Positions 21,563 through 31,305 of a stretch of DNA of 64,000 nucleotides are shown one piece after another. The position numbers and the translations under genes were made by a program. Source of the DNA: Antennarius striatus (Eukaryota; Chordata; Actinopteri; Lophiiformes; Antennariidae); NCBI RefSeq assembly GCF_040054535.1, contig NC_090785.1:7189501-7253500 (forward strand), written 5' to 3'. Position 1 is the stretch's first letter; each line of letters begins with the position of its first letter. Below the pieces are notes generated by a model, which saw only the letters and a program-made list of their open reading frames with translations, ran no database searches and was not told where the DNA came from.

Positions 21563-23110
21563 ACGGCCGAGTTTGCTCACTGCCGATCCGTGTAGTCTCT
21601 GATGAGGCAGTCGCAGGGCGAATGATCCTCCAGCCGAGAGCACCGAGAGCTAAAGAACTATTTCTCTTCTTCCCCGCGTCGGACTGGATCGCTGCGTGGG
21701 AGCCTCGAACATGCCCTTCGCCATTCGCTCGCTAATGGCTGCATGTAGGCTACCAAAATCGCTGACAAATGACCGAAACGTGAATTTTGGGGGGAAACCA
21801 AAGACGTGGATTTGTGAAAATAAAGGGGGGGGGGAGGGAAGCCGAAGAGTATCACAAAGTCGGCAGCTGACACATCGTATTGTGTCTGAGCCGGGGGGAA
21901 CCCGGAGACCTCAACGACCGAGCGGAGCCATCCCGGTAGTGACCGGCTGCTCCGGGCTTCACCAATTACAGACGAGTTGAGTTCAAGGCTCCACAGCGGA
22001 TGTCTGAAGCTGTGGTGGTAGGAGGGGGGGGAAAAAACTTGTTATGCATACAGTTATAAATCTCCCGATATGCCGCTCGTTCACTATGACAACAGTGATA
22101 GCGCAGATGAAGGCACGTTGTTTATTTCCGAAGGCCTTCTTTTTAAAGGGTGTCCTTCAAAGTGGGCAAACGTGGTCATCTATCTGAGTCATATTGGAGA
22201 TTATCGACCCCCCCATTTAGGCCGCCATGGTTTACAGCGACGAGGATGTCCCGTCTAAGTTGGTGGTTCACCTGGTCAGCGTTGAATGTGTGCGCTGGAG
22301 CGGCGACCTGGGGGGTGGGGGGGGGGTGAACGACGAGTAGAAATCAAACGCGCTATTCTTCCATCTTGTATAAGTAATGAGTTATTCCACAGTAAATGAG
22401 GGGAGGATGGCAGTCGATCACAGAAACAGTGAAGGGTGATGTTCTAATTTGCCAGGTTAATGGATGGCCCGATGCTCCGTCCAGCTGGTGCCACAAATCC
22501 GTCCGAAATTCACACCACTTCCTACAGTCACCGTGTGGGATGAACGCTGCATCCACAGCCGACACGCATGGACAAGTCATATGTCACCTCGACACATAAC
22601 TTGGCTCTCTGACGCGATCCGACATAATGCCGACATAACAGCGAGACATCCCCGCAAACTACCGAGGCTCCTGTAAGACACCAACAACTAGAAAATGCAG
22701 ATATCCAGGTCAAAGTTTGGCAGAGTTTCACTCGCCTTCAACAGCGTTGTGCAATGCCCCCCTTTAATGCCCCCTACTCGCCCATAACGCCTTTGTTATT
22801 AGTAATCGCATGGTATTGCGCCGTCTTACCTTGCGCTCCGAGCTGCCTACAGCCACAAAGCCTGCACACAGTGCAACAAGCTTGTGTCGTCTACCCAGAG
22901 ACGTCCGTGTGGGGTCGGAGATGTGATTTCGAAGTAGAATGAATACAGCATGCAATTTGACTTGTCCTCGCGATCTTCCCTTATTGCCAGTTTTCGGTCT
23001 GCAGCAGCTGGAGATGAAAATCGCGCACCCTGGGTCCTAGCGCCGGATAAAGCCCTACAGGTGAATAACAAACAGAGCGGTGCTCGGTGGTTCTAAAGCT
23101 TTAATGGTAG
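21560..23110. other. Second CpG-rich segment without an assigned gene
   Basis: GC- and CpG-rich, with several G-runs (21824-21837, 22024-22032, 22311-22327). No open frame on either strand resembles a known protein. It could be an alternative upstream promoter or non-coding first exon of bcorl1, or the promoter of a non-coding RNA. Confidence 0.4.
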
Positions 23111-23955
23111 GGGATGTTGCTGGAGTCTGATAAATAGTGATTCTGAAGCGGGATTTTTCTTTTTCTTTTTTTTTTTTCTTTTTTTTTTTGCTCCCAAAGC
23201 ATTCCACACCCCCTTAAATGTTCTGCGAGCGACTCCAGTCACCCTACGCGCACTTTGCTTTCACAATACTGATACAAGTGTTGCCACACTACAAAAAGGA
23301 GCGTTTGTAAACTTAATTCCAAGACAAAGGAATAACTTTTTTATTTTATTTTAAAACTTCCACTTTTTATTGTCACAGAGTTTGATTTACTCATGTTAGA
23401 ATACACGGTGATATTAAAACTAAACAAGAATAATTTAAGAGCTAAAGTGAAATGGCTGATACTGATTCACAGTATATGTTTGGAGGGTTGTTATCTGTTT
23501 TGGCTAATGTTTTTTTCAATTTGCTTTCTTTGTTTTTTTGTTTGTGCATTTGTTTTTGTTTTGCTGCTTGATAAAACTGCAAAATTTGGACACCGACTAT
23601 TATGATGAACCTGAATTATCCCCAGCATAATCTGCTACACAAGTTCTCTTAGTGGGGTTCTGTTATAGAACGGGGTCAATATATTGAGAATGTCCTGTAG
23701 ATACAAACATATAGGTGCATTCTCAGCCAGTAAATGGATTTAAAGGACAATAATGACAAAAAAAAATTCAAACAGGATCATTTTATAATTTTGTCTTTAT
23801 TGAAGAGTTTAAAAATGTATTAAACACGATTAGGTGTGATTGATTCTCAAATCAATGTCAGTATCAGCCTCAAATTTTCTTTATTATTGAGCTACAGTTC
23901 AATATATGGCACAGTATATATCACAGAAAAAAAATCTCATCATAAATCTGTGCTT

Positions 23956-24256
23956 GGGCGGCACGGTGGCGCTGTGGGTAGCATTGTCATCTCACAAAAC
24001 GGCGGGTTCTCTCCGGGCTCTCCAGCTTCCTCCCACCTCCAAAAACATGCACTTCGGGTTGATTGGCCAGTCCCAAATTGCCCGTAGGTGTGAGTGAGTG
24101 TGTGTGTGTGCGTGGTTGTATGTCTTTGTGTGTGGCTCCGCGGTGCACTGGCGTCGTGCCCGGAGTGTCCCCCGCCTCACGCCCTATGCCAACTGGGATA
24201 GGCTCCAGCTCCCCGTGACCCGCTGCGGCAGATACCGCGTCATAAAATGAATGAAG
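23956..24256 (+). repeat. tRNA-like SINE (family A) with 9-bp target-site duplication
   Basis: Begins GGGCGGCACGGTGGCGCTGT and ends near GCAGATACCGCGTCATAAAA. It is flanked by TCTGTGCTT at 23947-23955 and again at 24257-24265, a perfect duplication that fixes the ends. Internal landmarks are CTCCAGCTTCCTCCCACC, the GTGAGTGTGTGTGTG spacer and the tail GGATAGGCTCCAGCTCCCCG. This is the best-preserved copy of a family repeated at least seven times in the window. Confidence 0.85.
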
Positions 24257-24265
24257 TCTGTGCTT

Positions 24266-26784
24266 TTAACCATCTAAAGGGGTTAATCAAGCGTCAGCTA
24301 CCCGTAACATAATCAGATTTTGAATCAGATATTGAGACAAAAATATAGTAGTTGCTCCAAACACAGAAGCACAAATGCTTCTTACAGTCATCCATAGATA
24401 CAAATGACGTTTAACATTCTTTTTCTGATTATGTCTCATTCACAGACACAAGGACACCGGGTCTGAACATACTGACACCTTAACACAGGTGTGCACGAGT
24501 GTCTGAGGTCAGGGCTGCTGTTCCAGACATAAAGTCTTAGTTGAAAGAGTTAAGACTAAACCGATGGGAAAGAAACTGTGCATTGTTGTGAGGTCAGAGT
24601 GACAATGACTCTGTGCAGCAAACTCATGATAAAGTGCATTATGTACTCTATAGGGAGCCTTTAGAAGCTCAACTGCAGGTTAAGTTATCCTGCTTGTGCT
24701 TCAAGAGACAACACTAGTGGGGTGCTTGAGGTGTTCCCTATAGGCTCAGGTCAGACATAGATACAACAAAATAAATCCCTCAATGAAAACAACCACAGAT
24801 ACAGAGCTTGTTCAGTTAGACTCCTCTGTCATAAATGGATATCATGTTCACTGATCATTAGGCCATTGACTGTTGAGGAAAGTACACACCTGAATCCTAC
24901 AGAGGCAAGGTGATCATTTTAACCCATAATTACTTTAAATAATCTACTGATTCATCGTAAGCTATTTTCTTCGGAAACACTCTACTTATTCCAGAAATAT
25001 TCCCTACATTCAGGTCTGTGGACTGTATTGAATAGCTTGTGTGCTGCAGTTTTTCAATAGAGGCTCTGCATGGATCAACAGTTATCAGAATCACAAGTGT
25101 GTTCAAGGAGAGAGCTTTAAAAGCCGCCATAGGTGTGCCACAGCAAATTGTGTTCCCTGTTAAAATGTTGACAATATTTTAACTGTAGCACATAACTCAT
25201 ACAAGCATCAGAAGGGCAAGGAGACATTTTTGTAATATTATTAATGCGCAATGTGTTTTAAGCTACCCCTGGTATTATTGCAAGCAATCTTTTTTTTTTT
25301 GTCTTCATTTGCTTTGGTGTTTTGGGAGAGGCAAGGTAGTTTGTTTTGGTGTTTTTCAGTCTGCTAGCACCTATGCACTCTGAAATGTAAAAGACTTCAA
25401 GGACATTCAAAATTTGTTTTGTTGAGAAATACTGTAATAAAATTAACTTTAAAAATACATTAAAATGTGAAAATTTTGAATTACAGCTTTGATTTTTTTG
25501 AATGGTCCTGATAGAAGGCATTTATCAAGCTAAACTTATAATTATTCCCTCCTCAACTGTGAATATTTCCTATTTTGCTGGTTTATACAAAGATACATAA
25601 AGCACTGGATTTGGTCTATTAGTAGGACAAAGTGAAATATTCTTCGACGTTGGTAACTGACGGGTGTATCTCACCACCTTTCCTTGACATTTTAAAAATG
25701 AGATAATGGATTGATCGGGCAAGGAAATATTTCATGGATTCATTGTCAATGAAAATAATAATTACATGAAGCACCAGATTCATTTTTGCTTTGCTCACAA
25801 TCAAGAAATATTACTGAACGCCAATAACTACATATAATCATATAATGCAGAGTTAGTCGGGCATCCCGTGTGCCTTTCTGAGGTCCATAGCCTGCAGAAA
25901 GGATAGACCTTGTGGAACGTCTTGAATCCTGCTCACATGTGGATCTGTCTGGTTTGGATTCTGTCAGAGGGAGGTTCAATGAGAAACAAGCTCTGGCTCC
26001 CTCTAAAGGTTTGCTATCATACCCCATATGATAAACATATAATATGCAGCTATCTTTCTCACATTTTCCAGTGGAGGCCTTCTGGTATTCCCTCACTGGC
26101 ACCTAAGGGACCCCAAGAGCTACAGTCAAGATAAACAGCCAACAATTTCAAGAAATAAAGGAGATGAAAGTCAGTGTGAACACTGCAAGACAGTATAGGC
26201 TGTCAGAGGTTTCAAACCTCACACCGTTTAACCACATAAAGATGGACATTAGAGACTCTGACATTAGTTAGGAACGTTGGTTGGCTGCCGTCAGCTGATA
26301 AGTCCTTGAGACCATTCAATACCCCCAGACAAAAGACACTTACAAATCCCTGAATACTCAAAATCAGAGGACAACAGAAAAAAAAAAAAGTGCACTCTGT
26401 ATTTTATGAAGAGAATACAATTTAAGCATCACAGTGCAGGAGCACTCTGAGAAATGAGTGAGATCAGTGTATCTGCATCTTTCCATACATCCATTACACA
26501 GCAGTCTGAAAACAGAAATATGAGCGAGGAAATGCTCCTCAAGATTCACGTCTATTAATAGGTCAAAGATATTGACTTCCCGGTTCACATCCTTTATTCT
26601 GAGCTGACCTTAATAACCGACTTTCTGCTGAAAAAGGTGACAAATTCCTGATGGACTATCTGTAGGTCTGAAAACTATTTTACCTGTCCAAGTCAAAGGA
26701 TGTAAGGTGTCAATCGCGTTCACCCTGTGATATGTGGCATTTCAAACGTGGCATGTCAAACTTACAACAAAAACCAAATCACCT
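24266..26784. other. Intergenic DNA, nothing recognised
   Basis: AT-rich sequence without coding similarity, RNA gene or recognised repeat on either strand. Confidence 0.5.
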
Positions 26785-27090
26785 TCTTTTCATGGACAGA
26801 ACAGTGGCCTCACAGCAAGGTCCTGTGTTGTCGGATTCCACCTGGGGGCCTTTCTGTGCGTAGTTTGCATGTTTTACCCATGACTGGTTGGGTTCTCTCC
26901 AGGTTCTCCAGCTTCCTCCCACCCCCAAAAACATGCAGGTCACTCTAAATTGACCGTAGGTATGGGTGTGAGCGTGAGTGGGTGTTTGTGCTTGTCTTTC
27001 CATGTGACCTTGTGACAAACTGGTGGCTTATCCATTGTTTACCCGGCCTCCACCCCGATTGCTGATTGTCTCATCTTCAAGAAAATGAAT
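26785..27090 (+). repeat. tRNA-like SINE copy (family A), diverged
   Basis: Shares with the 23956 copy the blocks CCTCACAGCAAGGTCCTG, GGGTTCTCTCCAGGTTCTCC, AGCTTCCTCCCACC, AAAAACATGCAGGTCA and the GTGTGAGCGTGAGTG spacer, then decays at the 3' end. Confidence 0.75.
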
Positions 27091-28600
27091 GAAATTGCAG
27101 AATATGCCGTTTATTTGTTAATCAGCACTTTAGACAAATACCATTGTATGCCCTTTTTTCACATGCATTAATGCCCCATCCTCAACTTTACATTCACGTT
27201 AATAATCGCAGTGACGATACATTGAGTTTTAAGTTGTTAATTATTGCCATTCACCAAGTAAAATCCCAAGTAGCACTAACAGTAAATGTGCTGTTGATAA
27301 TAGCAGGTATGAATAAAGGCGGTATGTAGATGAAACAGTATAAACAGTAATAAAATATGAGATCCACAGTTACAGCATGACCACAACATGACCAGATCTG
27401 GTAACGTAAACCAGACTTATTAATCACAAGTTTGAAAATGCACACATTTGGTTCATCCCATGCGGTTCAGAGGAGGCCTCTTTTTAGAACCCCAATATAA
27501 AATTATGTGAGGAAATAGTCACCATGAAAGTCCATACGCAAGTTTCTGACACCTAAAGTTGGTGATAAATTCACCATAATTTTAATTATTATTAGTTCTA
27601 GTGTATGTGTGTGTGTGTTTGTGTGTGTGTATACACCATTGTTTATTATTAAATTTAGTTAAATTATTTGCATTTCACTGTAATTCAAGAAGGTTGCTGG
27701 AGCATTCCTACTACAATGGTAATGTATTGTATTTAAATGATGCCTTTTCTAGTCTAACTGGCCACTCAAAGGACTTTACAACACAATCAAGGAATTATTC
27801 ATTCATTCACAGGGGCTACCAGGCATGAATACCAGGTCATCAGGAGGCGTTCACACAGTCACACCCACACTGATGGGCTGTGTACTTCAGGGACCATCAA
27901 GCCTTCAACTCCTCTTCCTACCATTGCCAGTAGGACTACCAATAATAAAGAACACCACTTACACAGAAACAGAATATTACAGATATGCTGTGATAAGGAT
28001 GTTATACATAATAATATTTTGAAACGTTAAGGGACGATGAGAAAGTAAAAACATTTTTTTCTAATATAGATTTATCATAAACTCTGTCATACACACAATA
28101 AAATGAAGCTCAATAATATAAAAATAGGCCCAGAAATGTTGAAATGTAGTTAGCAAATAAAAGAAAATTGATTATAGTTTACATATTTAAGATAATAATA
28201 CATATTTAAGATAATAATATAGTAATATCTAAATTATTACCTGCAGCTGAACAGCTGTAGAAAGGTACTAACACTAGTTTGTCACACTTTAGCTTCCCAT
28301 GATGCTTTGCTGTTGACAGGTGAGTTTATAATGCGTTCCTATAAATTTTAGATATGGCATTCAGTGTAATGATCACGTTTAATTTTTTGACAGATTACAA
28401 TGTGTGTCTATGATATATTATCGATACCGATATTAACACTGTTCATACGTCACTAAATATTTACAAACACGGTTCACAATGTGTGATCACCCAAAATTAT
28501 GATTATTCATTTGTTTAGTTATACATTTGTGTGGGGTTATTATAGCAATAAACGTGTAAATGGTGTAATTTAACAGTGATATTATAATCCTCACTATAAC
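27091..28600. other. Intergenic AT-rich DNA
   Basis: No gene seen. It contains a short (GT)n at about 27603-27632 and a tandem duplication of a 19-bp unit (ACATATTTAAGATAATAAT) at 28181-28219. Confidence 0.5.
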
Positions 28601-28887
28601 GTGACTTCCAGCAAATGCAGCGGAATCCCGGAAGGGCGAACCCGTGTCCGCGTCACGCGCAGCCTGGCCGTCTGGGGTCGTAGGTGTCGTTAGCTGGATG
28701 CTAAGCTAACCACGGTCGGACATAGACTGCTGGCTCACAGAACGAAAAATAAGCTGGGAGGCAACCTACTCAAACCAAAAGTACATTCTATTTAGTTAAT
28801 CTACAACTGACATCTCCCATTTTTTTGTCAAATATTTAATGCACTAGTAATTATATATAATATAAATGTTGCAAATGCTGGACAACG

Positions 28888-28960
28888 GGTTCCATAGTGT
28901 AGCGGTTATCACGTCTGCTTTACACGCAGAAGGTCCTGGGTTCGAGCCCCAGTGGAACCA
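28888..28960 (+). tRNA. tRNA-Val (anticodon UAC)
   Basis: A complete 73-nt cloverleaf that decodes GUA valine codons. The acceptor arm GGTTCCA (28888-28894) pairs with TGGAACC (28953-28959), with discriminator A at 28960. The anticodon loop TTTACAC places TAC at 28921-28923, between stem halves CTGC and GCAG. The T arm contains GGTTCGAGCC (B box). The A box TAGTGTAGCGGTTATC is intact. There is no intron and no encoded CCA. A short T run (28965-28968) follows as a likely Pol III terminator. The sequence is very close to the vertebrate tRNA-Val-TAC consensus, so it is probably functional rather than a SINE head. Confidence 0.96.
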
Positions 28961-29224
28961 CTATAATTTTCGGCACAAGAAAGAAATTTCACTGAATAGA
29001 TATTTCCTTCAAATTGTAGTACAGTCATGTTTTTTGAACTGCGATCTCAGTTCGCAGTTCTAGGTAAGGAGGAAAAAAGGGTTTAAAAATGGAACACTCA
29101 CGGTCTGTCTTAAGATGAATAAACAGGTTCAAAATGGAAAAAAGGAAAAACATTTTTTAACAGTCTTCATATAATGATGGGTTAACCATAGCTTCAGAGA
29201 GAAGTTACAGAAACTATTTTTGTC

Positions 29225-29600
29225 AAGCTGGAGAAACTATCTCTGCACAGATGAGGACTGTGGTGTCATCTATCAGGCAGTATTGACCTCCATCCCCAGA
29301 AACCACAACAAGCATTCACACCTGAGTGCAGCTCACCAGACATTTCGCAGGAGGGTGGCCCCTATGAATAGCAACGACTCCTAAGGAGACTTATTGTCTT
29401 GGGGGGTTCGGTCATTTGTTTTCTGCTTCAGCAGGATTATAAATATCTGGGCTCTCTACCAGTCAGTTACAACCAAAGAAGCCTCTTGATGAGAGGCGAG
29501 ACATCTTCAACCAATTTAAGCAAGTCCAGTTAATTTTTTTTTTCTTTCTGATTTACCTTGACCTGGATGACTGAGAAACCACATACTCAATCCAGTTTCC
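29225..29600 (+). repeat. Interspersed repeat with retroelement-type 3' end
   Basis: The stretch AGAAGCCTCTTGATGAGAGG, then CGAGACATCTTCAACCAATT, then CAAGTCCAGTTAATTTT and TGACCTGGATGACTGAGAAAC, is a much-repeated fish motif (GAGAGGCGAAACGTCTTCAA type). It is usually found at the ends of retroelements; I believe Penelope-like, but the family is uncertain. No protein domain remains here. Confidence 0.5.
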
Positions 29601-29974
29601 ATTCTTGAACAGTTAAAGCTGTGCTTCCTAGTGCAACTAAGTGGAGGCAATAAATATGTCCACCGGAAAAAAGGCTGTGTTATATACATATCCAAATAAT
29701 TCAATTATAATACAGGATACTTCGTAAAAGTCTCCTGCAGTCAAAATTTTTTCTTTTTATTCCTAAAGTTGAATATTTGACCTTCACTCTGACATTCTGA
29801 GTCTAACACATAAGTTTCAGTTTGGTTTAAGTTAACATTTACATTAAATATCAGACTTTCATATGTGGGCGTAAGAGCATGATCTGTATACCAAAAAATA
29901 GACTGCAAGCTAAGGGTCATTTTCAGGATTGCAATATGGAAATTGTATTTTCCTATATGCAAATATCAACCATC

Positions 29975-30238
29975 CATTTTCTTGAAGACCAGATGACTGT
30001 AATTGTCTTACAGACAGGTGTCACTGGAGCCTATCCCAGCTGGCTATAGGCAAGAGGCATTTTGGATCTGTTGCTGGCGCAAGACAAAGAACGACTAATA
30101 GATTGATCAACTCATCAAAACTGCATGCTTTTAGAAGAAGCCAGAGGGATAATACAAATTAAGCACAGAAAGAACTCGGTCCCAGAACCTTCTCGCTGTG
30201 AGAGAACAGCGCTAACCACTGCACCACCAGTGTGCCCT
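29975..30238 (-). repeat. tRNA-like SINE copy (family A), minus strand
   Basis: Read on the minus strand, it starts GGGCACACTGGTGGTGCAGT, then GGTTAGCGCTGTTCTCTCAC, and ends in GGATAGGCTCCAGTGACACC. The middle is decayed. Confidence 0.7.
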
Positions 30239-30288
30239 TGCAAATATAATATCAAACACAAATTTTTATGTCCCTAGGAAATTAACAT

Positions 30289-30650
30289 TATTATGCTGGA
30301 GGTAGCAGAGATGAAGATATTGAGGTTCTCTTTGGGAGTGACCAGGATGGATAGGATCAGGAATGAGTACATTAGAGGGACAGCAGGTTTTGGAGATAAA
30401 GTCAGAGAGGCCAGACTGAGATGGTTTGGACATGTCCAGAGGAGAAATAGTGAATGTATTGGTAGAAGGATGCTGAGTTTTGAACTGCCAGGCAGGAGGC
30501 CTAGAGGAAGACCAAAGAGGAGGTTTATGGATGTAGTGAAAGAGGACATGAAGGTAGTTGGTGTGAGAGAAGAGGATGCAGAAGACAGGGTTAGATGGAG
30601 GCAACTGATTCAATGTGGCGACCCCTAAAGGGTAAATCCGAAAGGAGAAG
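30289..30650 (+). mobile_element. RTE-type LINE, 3' end of ORF2
   Basis: An open frame of about 110 codons reads LEVAEMKILRFSLGVTRMDR, then IRNEYIRGTAGFGDKVREAR, LRWFGHVQRR, RPRGRPKRRFMDVVKEDMK and WRQLIQCGDP before a stop. This is the conserved C-terminus downstream of the reverse transcriptase in RTE/BovB-like LINE proteins of fish. The RT and endonuclease domains are absent, so this is a 5'-truncated insertion. The frame is still intact, which suggests a fairly recent insertion. Confidence 0.8.
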
Positions 30651-31140
30651 AAGATTTTAATGCCAAAGACAACTTCACAATGACAAACGAACAATGACCT
30701 TGGCAGAAGAAAAATGCTCAGAATATTTTAAAAAAGAGGTGGTGCACAGACCATAACATATATGCTGTTAATACATAAATAAAGAAAATGTGTGTGAAGG
30801 AAACAAACCAACTTAAAAGCATGTGAACAAAATGACTTTGAAAAATGACAAGCTTTTGAAAAGTGAGGTAGAAAAAAATCATTTATCGACTTCAATTTCT
30901 TGGAAATCTCATATTATTAACTAAGCAATTAGTTATTGATGAGTTTTGGTGCACCAAGCAACACGACCTTATACGTTTCAGAAGGTTCTCTGCATGCATT
31001 TCGAGTTAGAAAGTTATCAGATCATCTATAACTGTCTGTTTTAGTAATTTCCTAATCACTTATGGTATTCCCTAAAATTAGTTGTTGCAGAAAAAACATT
31101 GTATAGAGCGTCTCTGATGTCTTTACTCATCACTGCTAAT
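30651..31140. other. Intergenic DNA upstream of cstf2
   Basis: AT-rich, no gene or repeat recognised. Confidence 0.5.
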
Positions 31141-31217
31141 ACATAAACTCCACCTTCCCTAAAACGGATATTGCGTCACCGTGACTTCCTGGTGTTACAT
31201 TCTATTGTGTCTCCAAA
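31140..31217 (+). promoter_or_regulatory. cstf2: cstf2 core promoter and short 5' UTR
   Basis: Directly upstream of the start codon are a CRE-like TTGCGTCAC, a GTGAC element and an ETS-type ACTTCCTGG. AAAATGGCGAAC at the start codon fits the YY1 site often found at the start of TATA-less housekeeping genes, where it overlaps the initiator Met. No TATA box is visible. Roles are inferred from motif matches only. Confidence 0.45.
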
Positions 31218-31305
31218 ATGGCGAACGTAGCTGCTGCAGCTGCTGCTGCCGCCGCCGCCGCGAATAGGGACCCAGCCGTAGATCGCTCTTTGAGATCAGT
31301 GTTTG
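31218..31305 (+). CDS. cstf2: cstf2 exon 1 with an 11-alanine run
   Basis: Encodes MANV, then eleven Ala (mixed GCT, GCA, GCC and GCG codons), then [14 protein letters not shown]. The part from [13 protein letters not shown] is identical to human CSTF2. The human N-terminus is only MAGLTV before it, so the alanine run is an addition upstream of the RRM. Donor is G|GTGAGT, phase 1. Confidence 0.93.

Noticed and set aside
21150-21735. Open frames of alternating Cys-Val or Thr-His across 21.5 kb
   Set aside because: They are translations of the (CA)32 repeat in different frames.
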